Shown piece by piece: positions 1 to 8,010 of a stretch of 9,673 nt of DNA. Position 1 is the stretch's first letter, and each line of letters opens with the position of its first letter. A program made the translations under genes and the position numbers. The notes under the pieces are model-generated. The model was not told the DNA's origin. It saw only the letters and a list, made by a program, of their open reading frames with translations, and ran no database searches. Origin of the DNA: an uncultured Clostridium sp. (GTDB lineage Bacteria; Bacillota; Clostridia; Clostridiales; Clostridiaceae); the NCBI RefSeq assembly GCF_937920395.1, contig NZ_CALEVF010000195.1:1-9673 (forward strand). The letters run 5' to 3'.

Positions 1-161
1 CTAATAGTATCTGTTTGTCCTACAAATAAAGTATCTGTAGTTTTATTTATACTTATGTAAGCTACTGGAACTAGTGTAGTCGCAAATACTTGGACATTCA
101 TGAATAATAGTAAAAGAGTAAATATAAAACATATAACATTATTCTTTTGTACTTTTCTCAT
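1..161 (-). CDS. Secreted/cell-surface protein with Big_2 (bacterial Ig-like) domain, N-terminal part only
   Basis: The gene reads leftward off the window edge, so only 53 codons are visible. The ATG at 161-159 has a good Shine-Dalgarno (TAGGAGG) 8 bases upstream. The peptide starts MRKVQKNN, then has a hydrophobic core (VICFIFTLLLLF) and ends near QVFA, a classic Sec signal peptide with a probable signal peptidase I site at residue 27. The mature part (VPVAYISINKTTDTLFVGQT) matches the opening strand of Big_2 Ig-like domains, whose usual form is 'V..ISLNK...L.VG.T..L'. Such proteins are exported and often act in adhesion or cell-wall attachment. Signal peptide and start are seen directly; the Big_2 call rests on about 20 residues. 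The rest of the protein, including any anchor or enzymatic domain, lies outside the window. Confidence 0.7.
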   Translation of the reverse strand, partial: MRKVQKNNVICFIFTLLLLFMNVQVFATTLVPVAYISINKTTDTLFVGQTDTI

Positions 162-199
162 TAAGATTTCCTCCTATAGAATATAAAATTTTAGACAGA

Positions 200-266
200 T
201 TCCGAATTGATAAACATTAAAAATTTGTATCATCTTTTATAAAATTCAATATTTTGTAATTCGGAA
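200..266. repeat. 9-bp perfect inverted repeat with structured interior, upstream of the Big_2 gene
   Basis: TTCCGAATT at 200-208 is exactly complementary to AATTCGGAA at 258-266. Read on the minus strand, this lies in the probable leader of the Big_2 protein gene. Inside it two small stems can form: TGATA with TATCA, and AAAAT with ATTTT. The result would be a three-way-junction-like fold. The GC-containing arms stand out from the very AT-rich surroundings. It could be an operator pair or a structured leader. It does not match any riboswitch class I know. Confidence 0.35.
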
Positions 267-463
267 AATCTCTATATATATTTATTTAATATATCAATTA
301 ATATATCGGTTAATAAAAACGAAACATTAGGGGCGATTGATAGACTCGAAGAAATAGAGTTAATATGTTAAGTACAAATGAAGCAATTCATGAGAAAAAC
401 AAGAATCTATTCGAAGAAGAGGCTAAATTAAAGTATTATTTATCAAATCACTCATATTACTAG

Positions 464-479
464 TTATATATTTATATAA
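464..479. promoter_or_regulatory. katG: AT-rich palindrome overlapping a possible -10 box upstream of katG
   Basis: TTATATA-TT-TATATAA is a perfect 7-2-7 dyad. An exact TATAAT lies at 475-480, at its right edge, but no good -35 box is found at the right distance. In Firmicutes, katG is commonly controlled by PerR, whose box is a 7-1-7 repeat (TTATAATNATTATAA). This dyad resembles it in composition and arm length but has a 2-base centre and a different arm, so PerR binding is only a possibility. Confidence 0.3.
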
Positions 480-510
480 TTTACAGTAGGAGTATTTATA
501 TGATAAAGAG

Positions 511-2784
<2,274 letters not shown>

Positions 2785-2785
<1 letters not shown>

Positions 2786-2821
2786 AACAATCAGTAATAG
2801 TTTATTTAAACTAGATTGTTT
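2785..2821. repeat. Hairpin at the end of katG
   Basis: AAACAATC (2785-2792) pairs with GATTGTTT (2814-2821), and inside it TAGTTT (2798-2803) pairs with AAACTA (2808-2813), leaving a 5-base bulge and a 4-base loop. On the plus strand it is followed by an A-rich rather than a T-rich run, so it is not a classical terminator for katG. It could still protect the 3' end or act with the next stem. Confidence 0.4.
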
Positions 2822-2831
2822 CAAAAACAAA

Positions 2832-2881
2832 ACCCTCTTAAGTAGACGAAGCTTTTTAATTTCGTGTCTACTTAAGAGGGT
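2832..2881 (-). terminator. Rho-independent terminator between katG and the convergent FMN reductase pseudogene
   Basis: ACCCTCTTAAGTAGAC (2832-2847) and GTCTACTTAAGAGGGT (2866-2881) form a perfect 16-bp stem with an 18-base loop. Read on the minus strand, the stem is followed by TTTTGTTTTTG, which is the expected T tract. It therefore terminates the minus-strand gene 2893-3613. The stem may also stop katG transcripts from the other side, although the plus-strand side lacks a T tract. Confidence 0.85.
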
Positions 2882-2892
2882 ATAGTTAACAA

Positions 2893-3613
2893 TTATTGTT
2901 TATTAATTTCAATTGCAGGAAATTTTAAATCTTTATATTTACCAAACTTTTCTTTAGCAGTTGATAAATTTTCATCTGTGTAAAATCCACCTTGTGTATG
3001 ATAAATTTCTTCTAAATGGTGTTCTCTTCCTTCAATAGTAGTACGATCACGACTTAATCCATCTTTAGCAATAACAAATTCCCATTTACCAGTTTCTGTT
3101 TTTTCTAAGTCTCCACCAGCGCCACAAACTTGGCATTCAATAGGAAAATGTAATCCGTCCCATTGAACTTCCCCTAAGATCAAAGAATTAGAGTGGCAAT
3201 TTGGACACCACCACATATTTTCATCACCTAACCACACTCTTTTTTCTGCTGTAGTATTTAATGATTTCATAACGTTGTTGCCAATTTCTTCAGCACGTTT
3301 TATCATATCATCATGTAATAAACATTGTTTTGGAGCTGGCACACGAGTAGCCAAATACATATCAATAATTTTAAAATCATTTGTAAAACAAGTTGCCTGC
3401 ATAGCTTCTAATGCCATCGACTGCCATGAAAGAGTAGATCCTCCAACAGCAATTAAAGCACCAACTCTATCTTTATGCTCAATTTCACCAATGGATTATA
3501 AAAATGCTGATTCATAACTTAAATTTCTATGCATAAACTTTAAAAATGTTGTAGTTGGCATTAAATCATATGTAGGTGCTACAAGCTGTAACACCCATTA
3601 TTTTAAAAGTCAT
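2893..3613 (-). pseudogene. NADPH-dependent FMN reductase (flavodoxin-like) with C-terminal zinc ribbon, broken
   Basis: The readable body spans 3597-2893 in one frame, with a single in-frame TAA at 3496-3498. Before the stop it reads VAPTYDLMPTTTFLKFMHRN, the flavodoxin-fold 'P.Y' loop. After it comes SIGEIEHKDRV, then GGSTLSWQSMALEAM, and a zinc ribbon CPNC...CQVC (C71, C74, C95 and C98 counted from the ATG at 3417). Homologues that I recall read 'FLEAIGEIEH' here, so the stop probably replaced a glutamate codon. Upstream, an ATG at 3613 opens MTFKIMGVTACS, which resembles a flavodoxin-fold start, but it is one base out of frame and most of the first 80 or so residues are missing. This points to an internal deletion near 3575-3600. 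From 3417 onward a 174-residue frame stays open, but it lacks the FMN-binding half. Once an FMN reductase; now very likely non-functional. Confidence 0.75.
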
Positions 3614-3630
3614 AATAAAATCTCTTCTTT

Positions 3631-3646
3631 ATATATCGTATATATT
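3631..3646. promoter_or_regulatory. Small palindrome upstream of the FMN reductase pseudogene
   Basis: ATATAT-CGT-ATATAT (3631-3645) is a 6-3-6 dyad about 20 bases upstream of the ATG at 3613, where a promoter or operator for the minus-strand gene would lie. It has low complexity and no match to a known operator that I can claim. Confidence 0.2.
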
Positions 3647-3663
3647 GTTAATGCATGTTTTTT

Positions 3664-3693
3664 TTGTTACACTAACTAATGAACCTTTATAAT
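3664..3693 (+). promoter_or_regulatory. Sigma-A-type promoter with direct repeats across the -10 region
   Basis: TTGTTA (3664-3669), an 18-base spacer and a perfect TATAAT (3688-3693) make a good vegetative promoter reading toward the PucR-like remnant. The 9-mer TAATGAACC occurs at 3677-3685 (in the spacer) and again at 3706-3714 (just past the expected start site), 29 bases apart. That placement is typical of regulator binding sites. Which protein binds is unknown. An HxlR or MarR family regulator is a guess, because such genes often sit beside flavin reductases. Confidence 0.5.
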
Positions 3694-3754
3694 ATTAACA
3701 TAAATTAATGAACCATTCATCAGAAAAAATCAGGAAAATACTACACTTTAATAG

Positions 3755-3880
3755 TATGATTTTAGAAATTTTTCTAATACGCAAGAGGAGGCAATTTTTG
3801 GTCAGATTGAGACTAAAAATAATATAGAAGAAATTTATAGATTAATTTGTAGATTTATGTTTATAAAATATAAACTGTCC
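3755..3880 (+). other. Unidentified protein-like frame before the PucR-like remnant
   Basis: A frame without stops runs from 3755 to 3940. Its first part reads TQEEAIFGQIETKNNIEEIY and on to RLICRFM, which has the charge pattern of a real helical protein. A strong AGGAGG sits inside it, at about 3785-3790. It has no start codon and overlaps the frame of the PucR-like remnant, one base out of register. It may be the frameshifted N-terminus of that gene or a relic of another. I do not recognise the family. Confidence 0.25.
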
Positions 3881-4395
3881 TCAAAAAACTTAATATATAT
3901 AATAGTTTATCTGCATTTAATGATATTAATAAGACTATAAATTTATGTGAAAACTATTTAAATAACCCAATTTTTATTTTAGATACTAGTTATCATATTA
4001 TTGGTGGTTCCACTCTAAATAATACTAATACATTTAGTATTGAAACTTATAATGAGCAGACTTATCTGTTAATTGATACTGTTAATATTATGAAAAAAGA
4101 TAAATGTATAGATAATATTTATAGTTCAAGTACATCATTTTTTCACTTTTCTGATAAAAGTCTTATTTTCTGTGGTATTCGTATTAATAGTATTACTGTT
4201 GGGTATATATGTGTTTTACAAGAAAATCGAGAATTTGTTGAATAAGAACTAGAATTAACCAATACTTTGGCACAAACTCTTCCTATACAAATGCAAAATG
4301 ATAACCAGTTTATAAATACTTCAGGACTCGAAGAAGAGTATTATCTAATGGATTTATTAAAAAATTCAATAAGTAATATTTCCTATTTAGAATAA
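3874..4395 (+). pseudogene. PucR/CdaR-like transcriptional regulator, N-terminal half, broken
   Basis: One frame reads LSAFNDINKTINLCENYLNN, then PIFILDTSYHIIGGS. This is the helical lead and PAS-like 'NPI.I.D.S..I...S' motif seen in the N-terminal sensory part of PucR/CdaR-type regulators. A second block, SLIFCGIRINSITVGYICVL, fits the later strands of the same domain. A TAA at 4243-4245 interrupts 'REFVE*ELELTNTLAQTL', and a second TAA ends the frame at 4393-4395 within DLLKNSISNISYLE. The C-terminal helix-turn-helix that would bind DNA is entirely missing, and no start codon is found in frame. The family call comes from memory of the motif pattern and is moderate; that the gene is broken is clear. 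Confidence 0.5.
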
Positions 4396-4435
4396 AGATT
4401 TTAAGATATCAGAAATAATGATTTTAAGATGATAA

Positions 4436-4984
4436 CTACGTTGTTCTATTAAAAACGCAAGAATTTGGTATTTCTTCCCAGCATTTATTACAAGAAATAC
4501 ATTTTGGTTTATAATCTTTGTTATCCTCCCATTTATTAATTAGATCTGGCTCACAAAGTAAGGTTCTAGACAATGAGAAATATTGAATTTGGGTAGTATT
4601 TAAAATTTCATTCATTACATCCATATTTTTATTTCCTCCAACTAGGATTACCTTGGCATTTACAACACTTGCGATATTCATTACAGCTTCTTTAAAATAT
4701 GATTGTTTATCTACTGTATTAATTCCTTTTGAAAAAGGAACTTTTCCTTCTCCAGAAGATAGGTTAACTGCACTAGGTTCAATCATATCTATTCCTAGTT
4801 TATCAATTTTCTTGAAAACTTCTATAGATTCCTCTTTGGTAAGGCCTTGATTTTTATCCATAAAGTCATCAAAATTGATTTTTATCATAATTGGATAAGA
4901 ACTACCAACTCTTTTTCTTATTGCCTCTATTACTTCATAAATTATTCTTGCTCTGTTATGTATATTCCCAAATAAATTAAAAAG
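4436..4984 (-). pseudogene. Old Yellow Enzyme family NADH:flavin oxidoreductase, C-terminal half only
   Basis: OYE-family enzymes are FMN-containing TIM barrels that reduce enones and related electrophiles. The fragment begins LFGNIHNRARIIYEVIEAIR, matching the conserved 'YGG(S/N)I.NRARI..EV..AIR' at about mid-barrel. It continues with PIMIKINFDDF, KKIDKLGIDMIEPS and VILVGGNKNMDVMNEIL, then YFSLSRTLLCEPDLINKW, the FMN-phosphate region. It ends with a cysteine pair, CISCNKC, before the TAG at 4436-4438. About 180 N-terminal residues, including much of the active site, are absent. Further upstream the minus strand runs antisense to a helicase fragment. The GTG at 4993 is therefore only a chance start. 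Two usually conserved positions have changed (SRP to SRT, IEVSG to IEPSA), consistent with relaxed selection. Confidence 0.8.
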
Positions 4985-4985
4985 T

Positions 4986-5242
4986 GTCAACACTAAATTA
5001 TTTGCTGTAGGTGATCCAAATCAGGTTATTTATAGTTGGCCTGGAAGTACAGCAAGTGTGTTTTACACATTAAAGAATAAATATGATGTAAAAGAACTGT
5101 CACTTCCAATTAATTACCGCTCTAGTAGTTAAATTTTAGAAGTAGCAAAATGTTTTTTGGAAAATGGAAGCAGTTTAACTGGAATACGGGAGATGGAAGT
5201 AAAATGGTAGTAAAAAATCAATATAATCCATTTAATGAAGCT
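4986..5242 (+). pseudogene. UvrD/Rep-type superfamily 1 DNA helicase, short internal fragment
   Basis: The frame reads KLFAVGDPNQVIYSWPGS, which is SF1 helicase motif III (usual form 'GDPxQxIYxWRG', so the arginine is now proline). It then reads LSLPINYRSSS, the 'NYRS' of motif IV. A TAA at 5130-5132 follows where these helicases usually have glutamate (NYRSS.EIL). The text resumes as ILEVAKCFLENGSSLTGIR, then shifts frame near 5190 into GSKMVVKNQYNPFNEA. That segment too is typical of this helicase group. Walker A, the DExx box and the C-terminal motifs V and VI are all missing, so this is about 85 residues from the middle of a protein of roughly 700. It is flanked on both sides by unrelated truncated oxidoreductases. 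A rearrangement must have placed it here. Confidence 0.8.
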
Positions 5243-5740
5243 GGAAAGGTAATCAAAGCAGGTGGTATTGGTGTCACAATTTCTAGTCAATCCGGTCACA
5301 GAATGCGTGCACTTTCAGCAGAAGTAGATATGCAGCTTGCGACAACTCCTACAGAGGAATTGTTAAAGCTTGAAGTTCTTCAGCCTGAAAATATTAAGGA
5401 TACCCTTCATGCATATCAGATGGCAAAGCGCTGTAATGAGAAACGTGTTATGTCTGAATCTGTAAAATGGGGTGTAAAGGGGGCAAGAGTAAATTCTATC
5501 TCTCCTGGAATTATTGTAACACCTCTTGCTATTGATGAATTGAATGGACCAAGAGGGGATTTCTATAAGAATATGTTTGCAAAATGCACTGTCGGAAGAC
5601 CTGGTACACCAGATGAAGTAGCCAATGTGGCAGAATTGTTAATGAGCGATAAGGGTGCCTTTATCACAGGTGCCAACTTCCTGATTGATGGTGGTGCAAC
5701 TGCCTCATTGTTCTATGGTCCATTAAAACCGGAAGAATAA
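5243..5740 (+). pseudogene. Short-chain dehydrogenase/reductase (SDR), N-terminus lost and fused to helicase fragment
   Basis: The segment reads GGIGVTISSQSGHRM (catalytic-serine strand), then LHAYQMAKRCN, which supplies the catalytic Tyr and Lys (YxxxK). Next come NSISPGIIVTPLAID, GRPGTPDEVANVAELLMS and FITGANFLIDGGATAS, the usual SDR C-terminal signature. The N-terminal Rossmann half with the TGxxxGIG cofactor motif (roughly 100 residues) is missing. The open frame continues upstream into helicase sequence, with the join at about 5242. An ATG at 5150 and another at 5204 lie in the helicase part, so a chimeric product of up to 196 residues could be made, but it could not bind NAD(P) normally. 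The ancestor probably reduced a carbonyl compound. The stop is at 5738-5740. Confidence 0.82.
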
Positions 5741-5808
5741 ATAGTATCCTGTCAACAAAAGAATAACAGAAAAAGAATACTAAGTGTATAAGCAAACAGA
5801 TACTATTT
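5739..5808. repeat. 10-bp inverted repeat after the SDR fragment
   Basis: AAATAGTATC (5739-5748) and GATACTATTT (5799-5808) are exactly complementary, 50 bases apart, and can be extended past a one-base bulge (CTGT with ACAG). The loop is long for a terminator, although a short T run (TTTTA) follows. It could be the end of the old operon or a regulatory dyad for the next gene. Confidence 0.35.
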
Positions 5809-5858
5809 TAAAACATATAAAAAATAAAATAAATTTTTAAAATTAAAGGAGAATTCAT

Positions 5859-6106
5859 ATGAAAGTATTAGTGATTAGTGGAAGTCCACGTATAGGTGGT
5901 AATTCTTATGTATTATGCGACCAGTTTATAGAAGGAGCAAAAGAGGCTGTACACAGACCGAGAAAATTAACATTGGTAAGAAAAAGCTTAGTCCTTGTAC
6001 AGCTTGTTATGCTTGTCGAAATGCTGGTGTCTGTATTCAGAAAGATGATATGACAGAAATACTTGAAAAGCTCGTTGCAGCAGATATAATCGTATTAAGT
6101 TCTTAA
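5859..6106 (+). pseudogene. NADPH-dependent FMN reductase / iron-sulfur flavoprotein-like, N-terminal half, frameshifted
   Basis: The start is well defined: AAAGGAG at 5845-5851, then a 7-base gap to the ATG at 5859. It opens MKVLVISGSPRIGGNSYVLC, the phosphate-binding loop 'SGSPR..GN' of FMN reductases. After DQFIEGAKEA the frame shifts, near 5945-5955. The continuation in the second frame reads TEKINIGKKKLSPCTACYAC, a cysteine pattern found in this family, and then KDDMTEILEKLVAADIIVLSS. Normally 'P.YF/Y' and about 80 to 100 more residues would follow. Instead there is a TAA at 6104-6106, and the sequence becomes the tail of another protein. It thus has both a frameshift and a 3' truncation, and no functional product is expected. 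Confidence 0.8.
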
Positions 6107-6204
6107 TTAAGATTATTTCACAGTGTTTACCGTTCATAGGTTATCCAAGAAGTCTGAATGCAATTAGCTGTGTAAATAATGCAGCTACTAAGATGGAAAA
6201 ATAA
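6103..6204 (+). pseudogene. Carboxymuconolactone decarboxylase (CMD)-like protein, C-terminal tail only
   Basis: Directly at the break point of the preceding reductase, a frame one base off reads SQCLPFIGYPRSLNAISCVN, then NAATKMEK and a stop at 6202-6204. This resembles the last helices of CMD/AhpD-like proteins, whose C-terminus typically has a '(L/Y)P(F/Y)(I/C)G(Y/F)P...NA' motif. Only about 33 residues remain, without the catalytic cysteine region. CMD-like genes often neighbour cupin, SDR and alcohol dehydrogenase genes, which fits this locus. The call rests on a short motif. Confidence 0.55.
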
Positions 6205-6220
6205 AATCTAAAATTATAAC

Positions 6221-6251
6221 TTGACTTGAAGTTAACTTTAGGTAGTACAAT
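6221..6251 (+). promoter_or_regulatory. MerR-family-regulated promoter with 19-bp spacer and dyad operator
   Basis: The -35 TTGACT (6221-6226) and -10 TACAAT (6246-6251) are 19 bp apart, the stretched spacing typical of MerR-type activators, which twist the DNA to align the two boxes. Between and overlapping them lies the dyad ACTTGAAGTT/AACTTTAGGT (6224-6243), centred on GTTAAC, with 8 of 10 positions paired. Operators of the NmlR/AdhR branch, which respond to aldehydes and electrophiles, have the same general form, as I recall it. The promoter reads into the cupin pseudogene (ATG at 6293) and then the intact alcohol dehydrogenase. No merR-type gene is in the window, so the regulator would have to lie elsewhere. 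Confidence 0.8.
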
Positions 6252-6292
6252 GATTATGTAGTAAATTTTATTGTAAAAGTGGATTATATAAT

Positions 6293-6708
6293 ATGATTAA
6301 TAATAAGGAATTAAATAATAATACAATTTTTTCAAAATGAGAGCCGCTTCCAGAGAAGTTTTCTAAATATTTAATTGGACAAGCATATCTAAATATGCTT
6401 ACGACTACTGGTGTACCAATTGGAAATGTAACATTTGAACCAGCATGCCGTAATAATTGGCATATTCATCATAAAGGTGGCAGATTCTTCTCGTAACATA
6501 GGGAATAGGATGGTATCAGCAGTGGGGAAAAGAAGTACAGGAATTACATCGAGGCGATGTTGTTAATCTCCCGGCTGAAGTAAAGCATTGGCATGGAGCA
6601 GCAAAAGACAGTACTTTTTCACATTTGGCAGTGGAAGTACCTGCACAAGGTGCCTCTAATGAATGGTTAGAAGCAGTTACAGATGACGTTTACGGAAAGC
6701 TAAAATAA
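6293..6708 (+). pseudogene. Cupin-domain protein, broken by two stops and a frameshift
   Basis: Starting at the ATG at 6293 the frame reads MINNKELNNNTIFSK, then TGA (6338-6340), then EPLPEKFSKYLIGQAYLNML and NWHIHHKGG. HIHH is the metal-binding histidine cluster of cupin motif 1. At 6475-6484 the frame shifts by one base, apparently a missing G in a G-rich run. The new frame reads QILLVT, TAG (6499-6501), GIGWYQQWGKEVQEL, then NLPAEVKHWHGAA (cupin motif 2) and on to DVYGKLK with a stop at 6706-6708. Family members usually have 'KGEPLPEKF' at the first stop, implying a lost glycine codon. It is about 138 codons, full length for these small cupins, which usually accompany CMD proteins and alcohol dehydrogenases. 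Three separate lesions make it a clear pseudogene, though it is still transcribed if the MerR-type promoter works. Confidence 0.85.
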
Positions 6709-6737
6709 ATAAAATAAAATTAAAAAGGAGAATTGTG

Positions 6738-7904
6738 ATGAATAATTTTATATATAATATTCCAACAAAAGTCTATTTTGGTGAAAATCTATTAGAACAT
6801 CTTGGAGAAGAATTAAGTAAATATGGCAAAAAAGTACTTCTAACATATGGCGGAGGTTCAATTAAGAAAAACGGTCTTTATGACAAAATTGTAGCAGAAA
6901 TCAAGAATGCTGGTTTAGAGCTTTTTGAGTTAAATGGTATTGACCCTAATCCACGTGTTAGCTCAGTAAATGCTGGTGCAGACATTTGTAAGAAAGAAGG
7001 CATAGATGTGCTTTTAGCAGCTGGTGGTGGTTCCGTTATAGACTGCACTAAATATATTGGAGCAGCGACTTATTATGATGGAGATGCTTGGGATATTTTA
7101 CTAGGCAAGACACTGGTAGAAAAGTGTCTTCCTGTTATTACTGTGTTAACACTTGCAGCTACAGGTTCTGAGATGGATGCAGGCGGTGTTATTAGTAATC
7201 CTGATACAAAGGACAAGATTGGTATGATTTTTCCACCAATGCAACCCAAAGTTTCTTTTCTTGATCCTTCCAATACTTACACAGTAAGTAAGTTTCAGAC
7301 TGCTTCTGGTGCAGCAGATATGTTAAATCATATTATGGAAGTTTATTTTAATATGGATCAAGATTTATATATGTTAGATTGTGTGATGGAAGGTCTCATG
7401 AAAACTGTTATTAAATATGCACCGATTGCATTAGTAGAGCCAGATAATTATGAGGCACGTGCCAATCTGATGTGGACATCATCTTGGGCAATCAACGGAT
7501 ACATCAATGGTGGAAAACGCCAGGCATGGAGCTGCCATCCAATGGAACATGAGCTATCTGCAATTTATGATATTACACATGGCTTAGGTCTTGCTATTTT
7601 AACACCACATTGGATGGAGTACACATTAGATGAAACAACAGTCTCAAAATTCTATCAGTTTGGTACCAATGTATTTGGAATTGATAATAGAATGGAACCT
7701 ATGGAGGTTGCGAAAAAGAGCATTGAACTTGTAAAAGATTTTTTATTTACTAAATTGGGTTTAAAGATGACATTTACGCAAATAGGTATCGATGAATCAA
7801 ATTTTGAAGTGATGGCAAAGAAAGCATGTATGGGTGGAGTGCTTGCAGCATTTAAACCATTGAATCAGAAAGATATTGAAAATATATTTAGAATGTGTCT
7901 TTAA
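6738..7904 (+). CDS. Iron-containing (group III) alcohol dehydrogenase, YqhD/BdhA-type
   Basis: Reduces aldehydes to alcohols, probably with NADPH; relatives include E. coli YqhD and clostridial butanol dehydrogenases. The 388-residue protein is full length. The N-terminal Rossmann-like domain has YGGGSIKKNG (about 38-45) and AAGGGSVID (about 95-102), the two cofactor loops. The C-terminal helical domain carries the metal ligands D194 and H198 (GAADMLNHIMEV), H267 (CHPMEHELSA) and H281 (ITHGLGLA), at the same numbers as in YqhD. I chose the ATG at 6738 because AAGGAG (6725-6730) is 7 bases upstream; an overlapping GTG at 6735 would be only 4 bases away. The gene sits 29 bases after the cupin pseudogene, probably on the same MerR-type transcript, and ends at its own terminator. 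It is the only intact enzyme gene downstream of katG. Confidence 0.96.
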   Translation: MNNFIYNIPTKVYFGENLLEHLGEELSKYGKKVLLTYGGGSIKKNGLYDKIVAEIKNAGLELFELNGIDPNPRVSSVNAGADICKKEGIDVLLAAGGGSVIDCTKYIGAATYYDGDAWDILLGKTLVEKCLPVITVLTLAATGSEMDAGGVISNPDTKDKIGMIFPPMQPKVSFLDPSNTYTVSKFQTASGAADMLNHIMEVYFNMDQDLYMLDCVMEGLMKTVIKYAPIALVEPDNYEARANLMWTSSWAINGYINGGKRQAWSCHPMEHELSAIYDITHGLGLAILTPHWMEYTLDETTVSKFYQFGTNVFGIDNRMEPMEVAKKSIELVKDFLFTKLGLKMTFTQIGIDESNFEVMAKKACMGGVLAAFKPLNQKDIENIFRMCL

Positions 7905-7924
7905 TAATTTAGTCGATTAACGGT

Positions 7925-7958
7925 AACGCACTTGCATTAAATGCAGGTGCGTTATTTT
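7925..7958 (+). terminator. Rho-independent terminator after the alcohol dehydrogenase
   Basis: AACGCACTTGCAT (7925-7937) and ATGCAGGTGCGTT (7941-7953) form a 13-bp stem with one G-U pair and a 3-base loop, followed by ATTTTA. It ends the cupin-ADH transcript and separates it from the flavodoxin-like gene. Confidence 0.9.
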
Positions 7959-8010
7959 AAAATAATAGTATTTCAAGAAAATATTAAGTTTAAGATGGAA
8001 GGAGCAAACT

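Noticed and set aside
365..463. 32-codon open frame upstream of katG as a small gene
   Set aside because: No Shine-Dalgarno, no recognised family, and it could be part of an older relic; chance is a sufficient explanation.
5150..5203. A start codon at 5150 for the 196-residue SDR-containing frame
   Set aside because: The ATG lies inside helicase sequence read in another frame (AKCFLENG) and has no Shine-Dalgarno. The SDR similarity begins only at about 5243.
6338..6340. The TGA in the cupin gene as a selenocysteine codon
   Set aside because: The family has glycine, not cysteine, at this place. The gene also has a frameshift and a TAG, and no SECIS-like hairpin was seen just after the codon.
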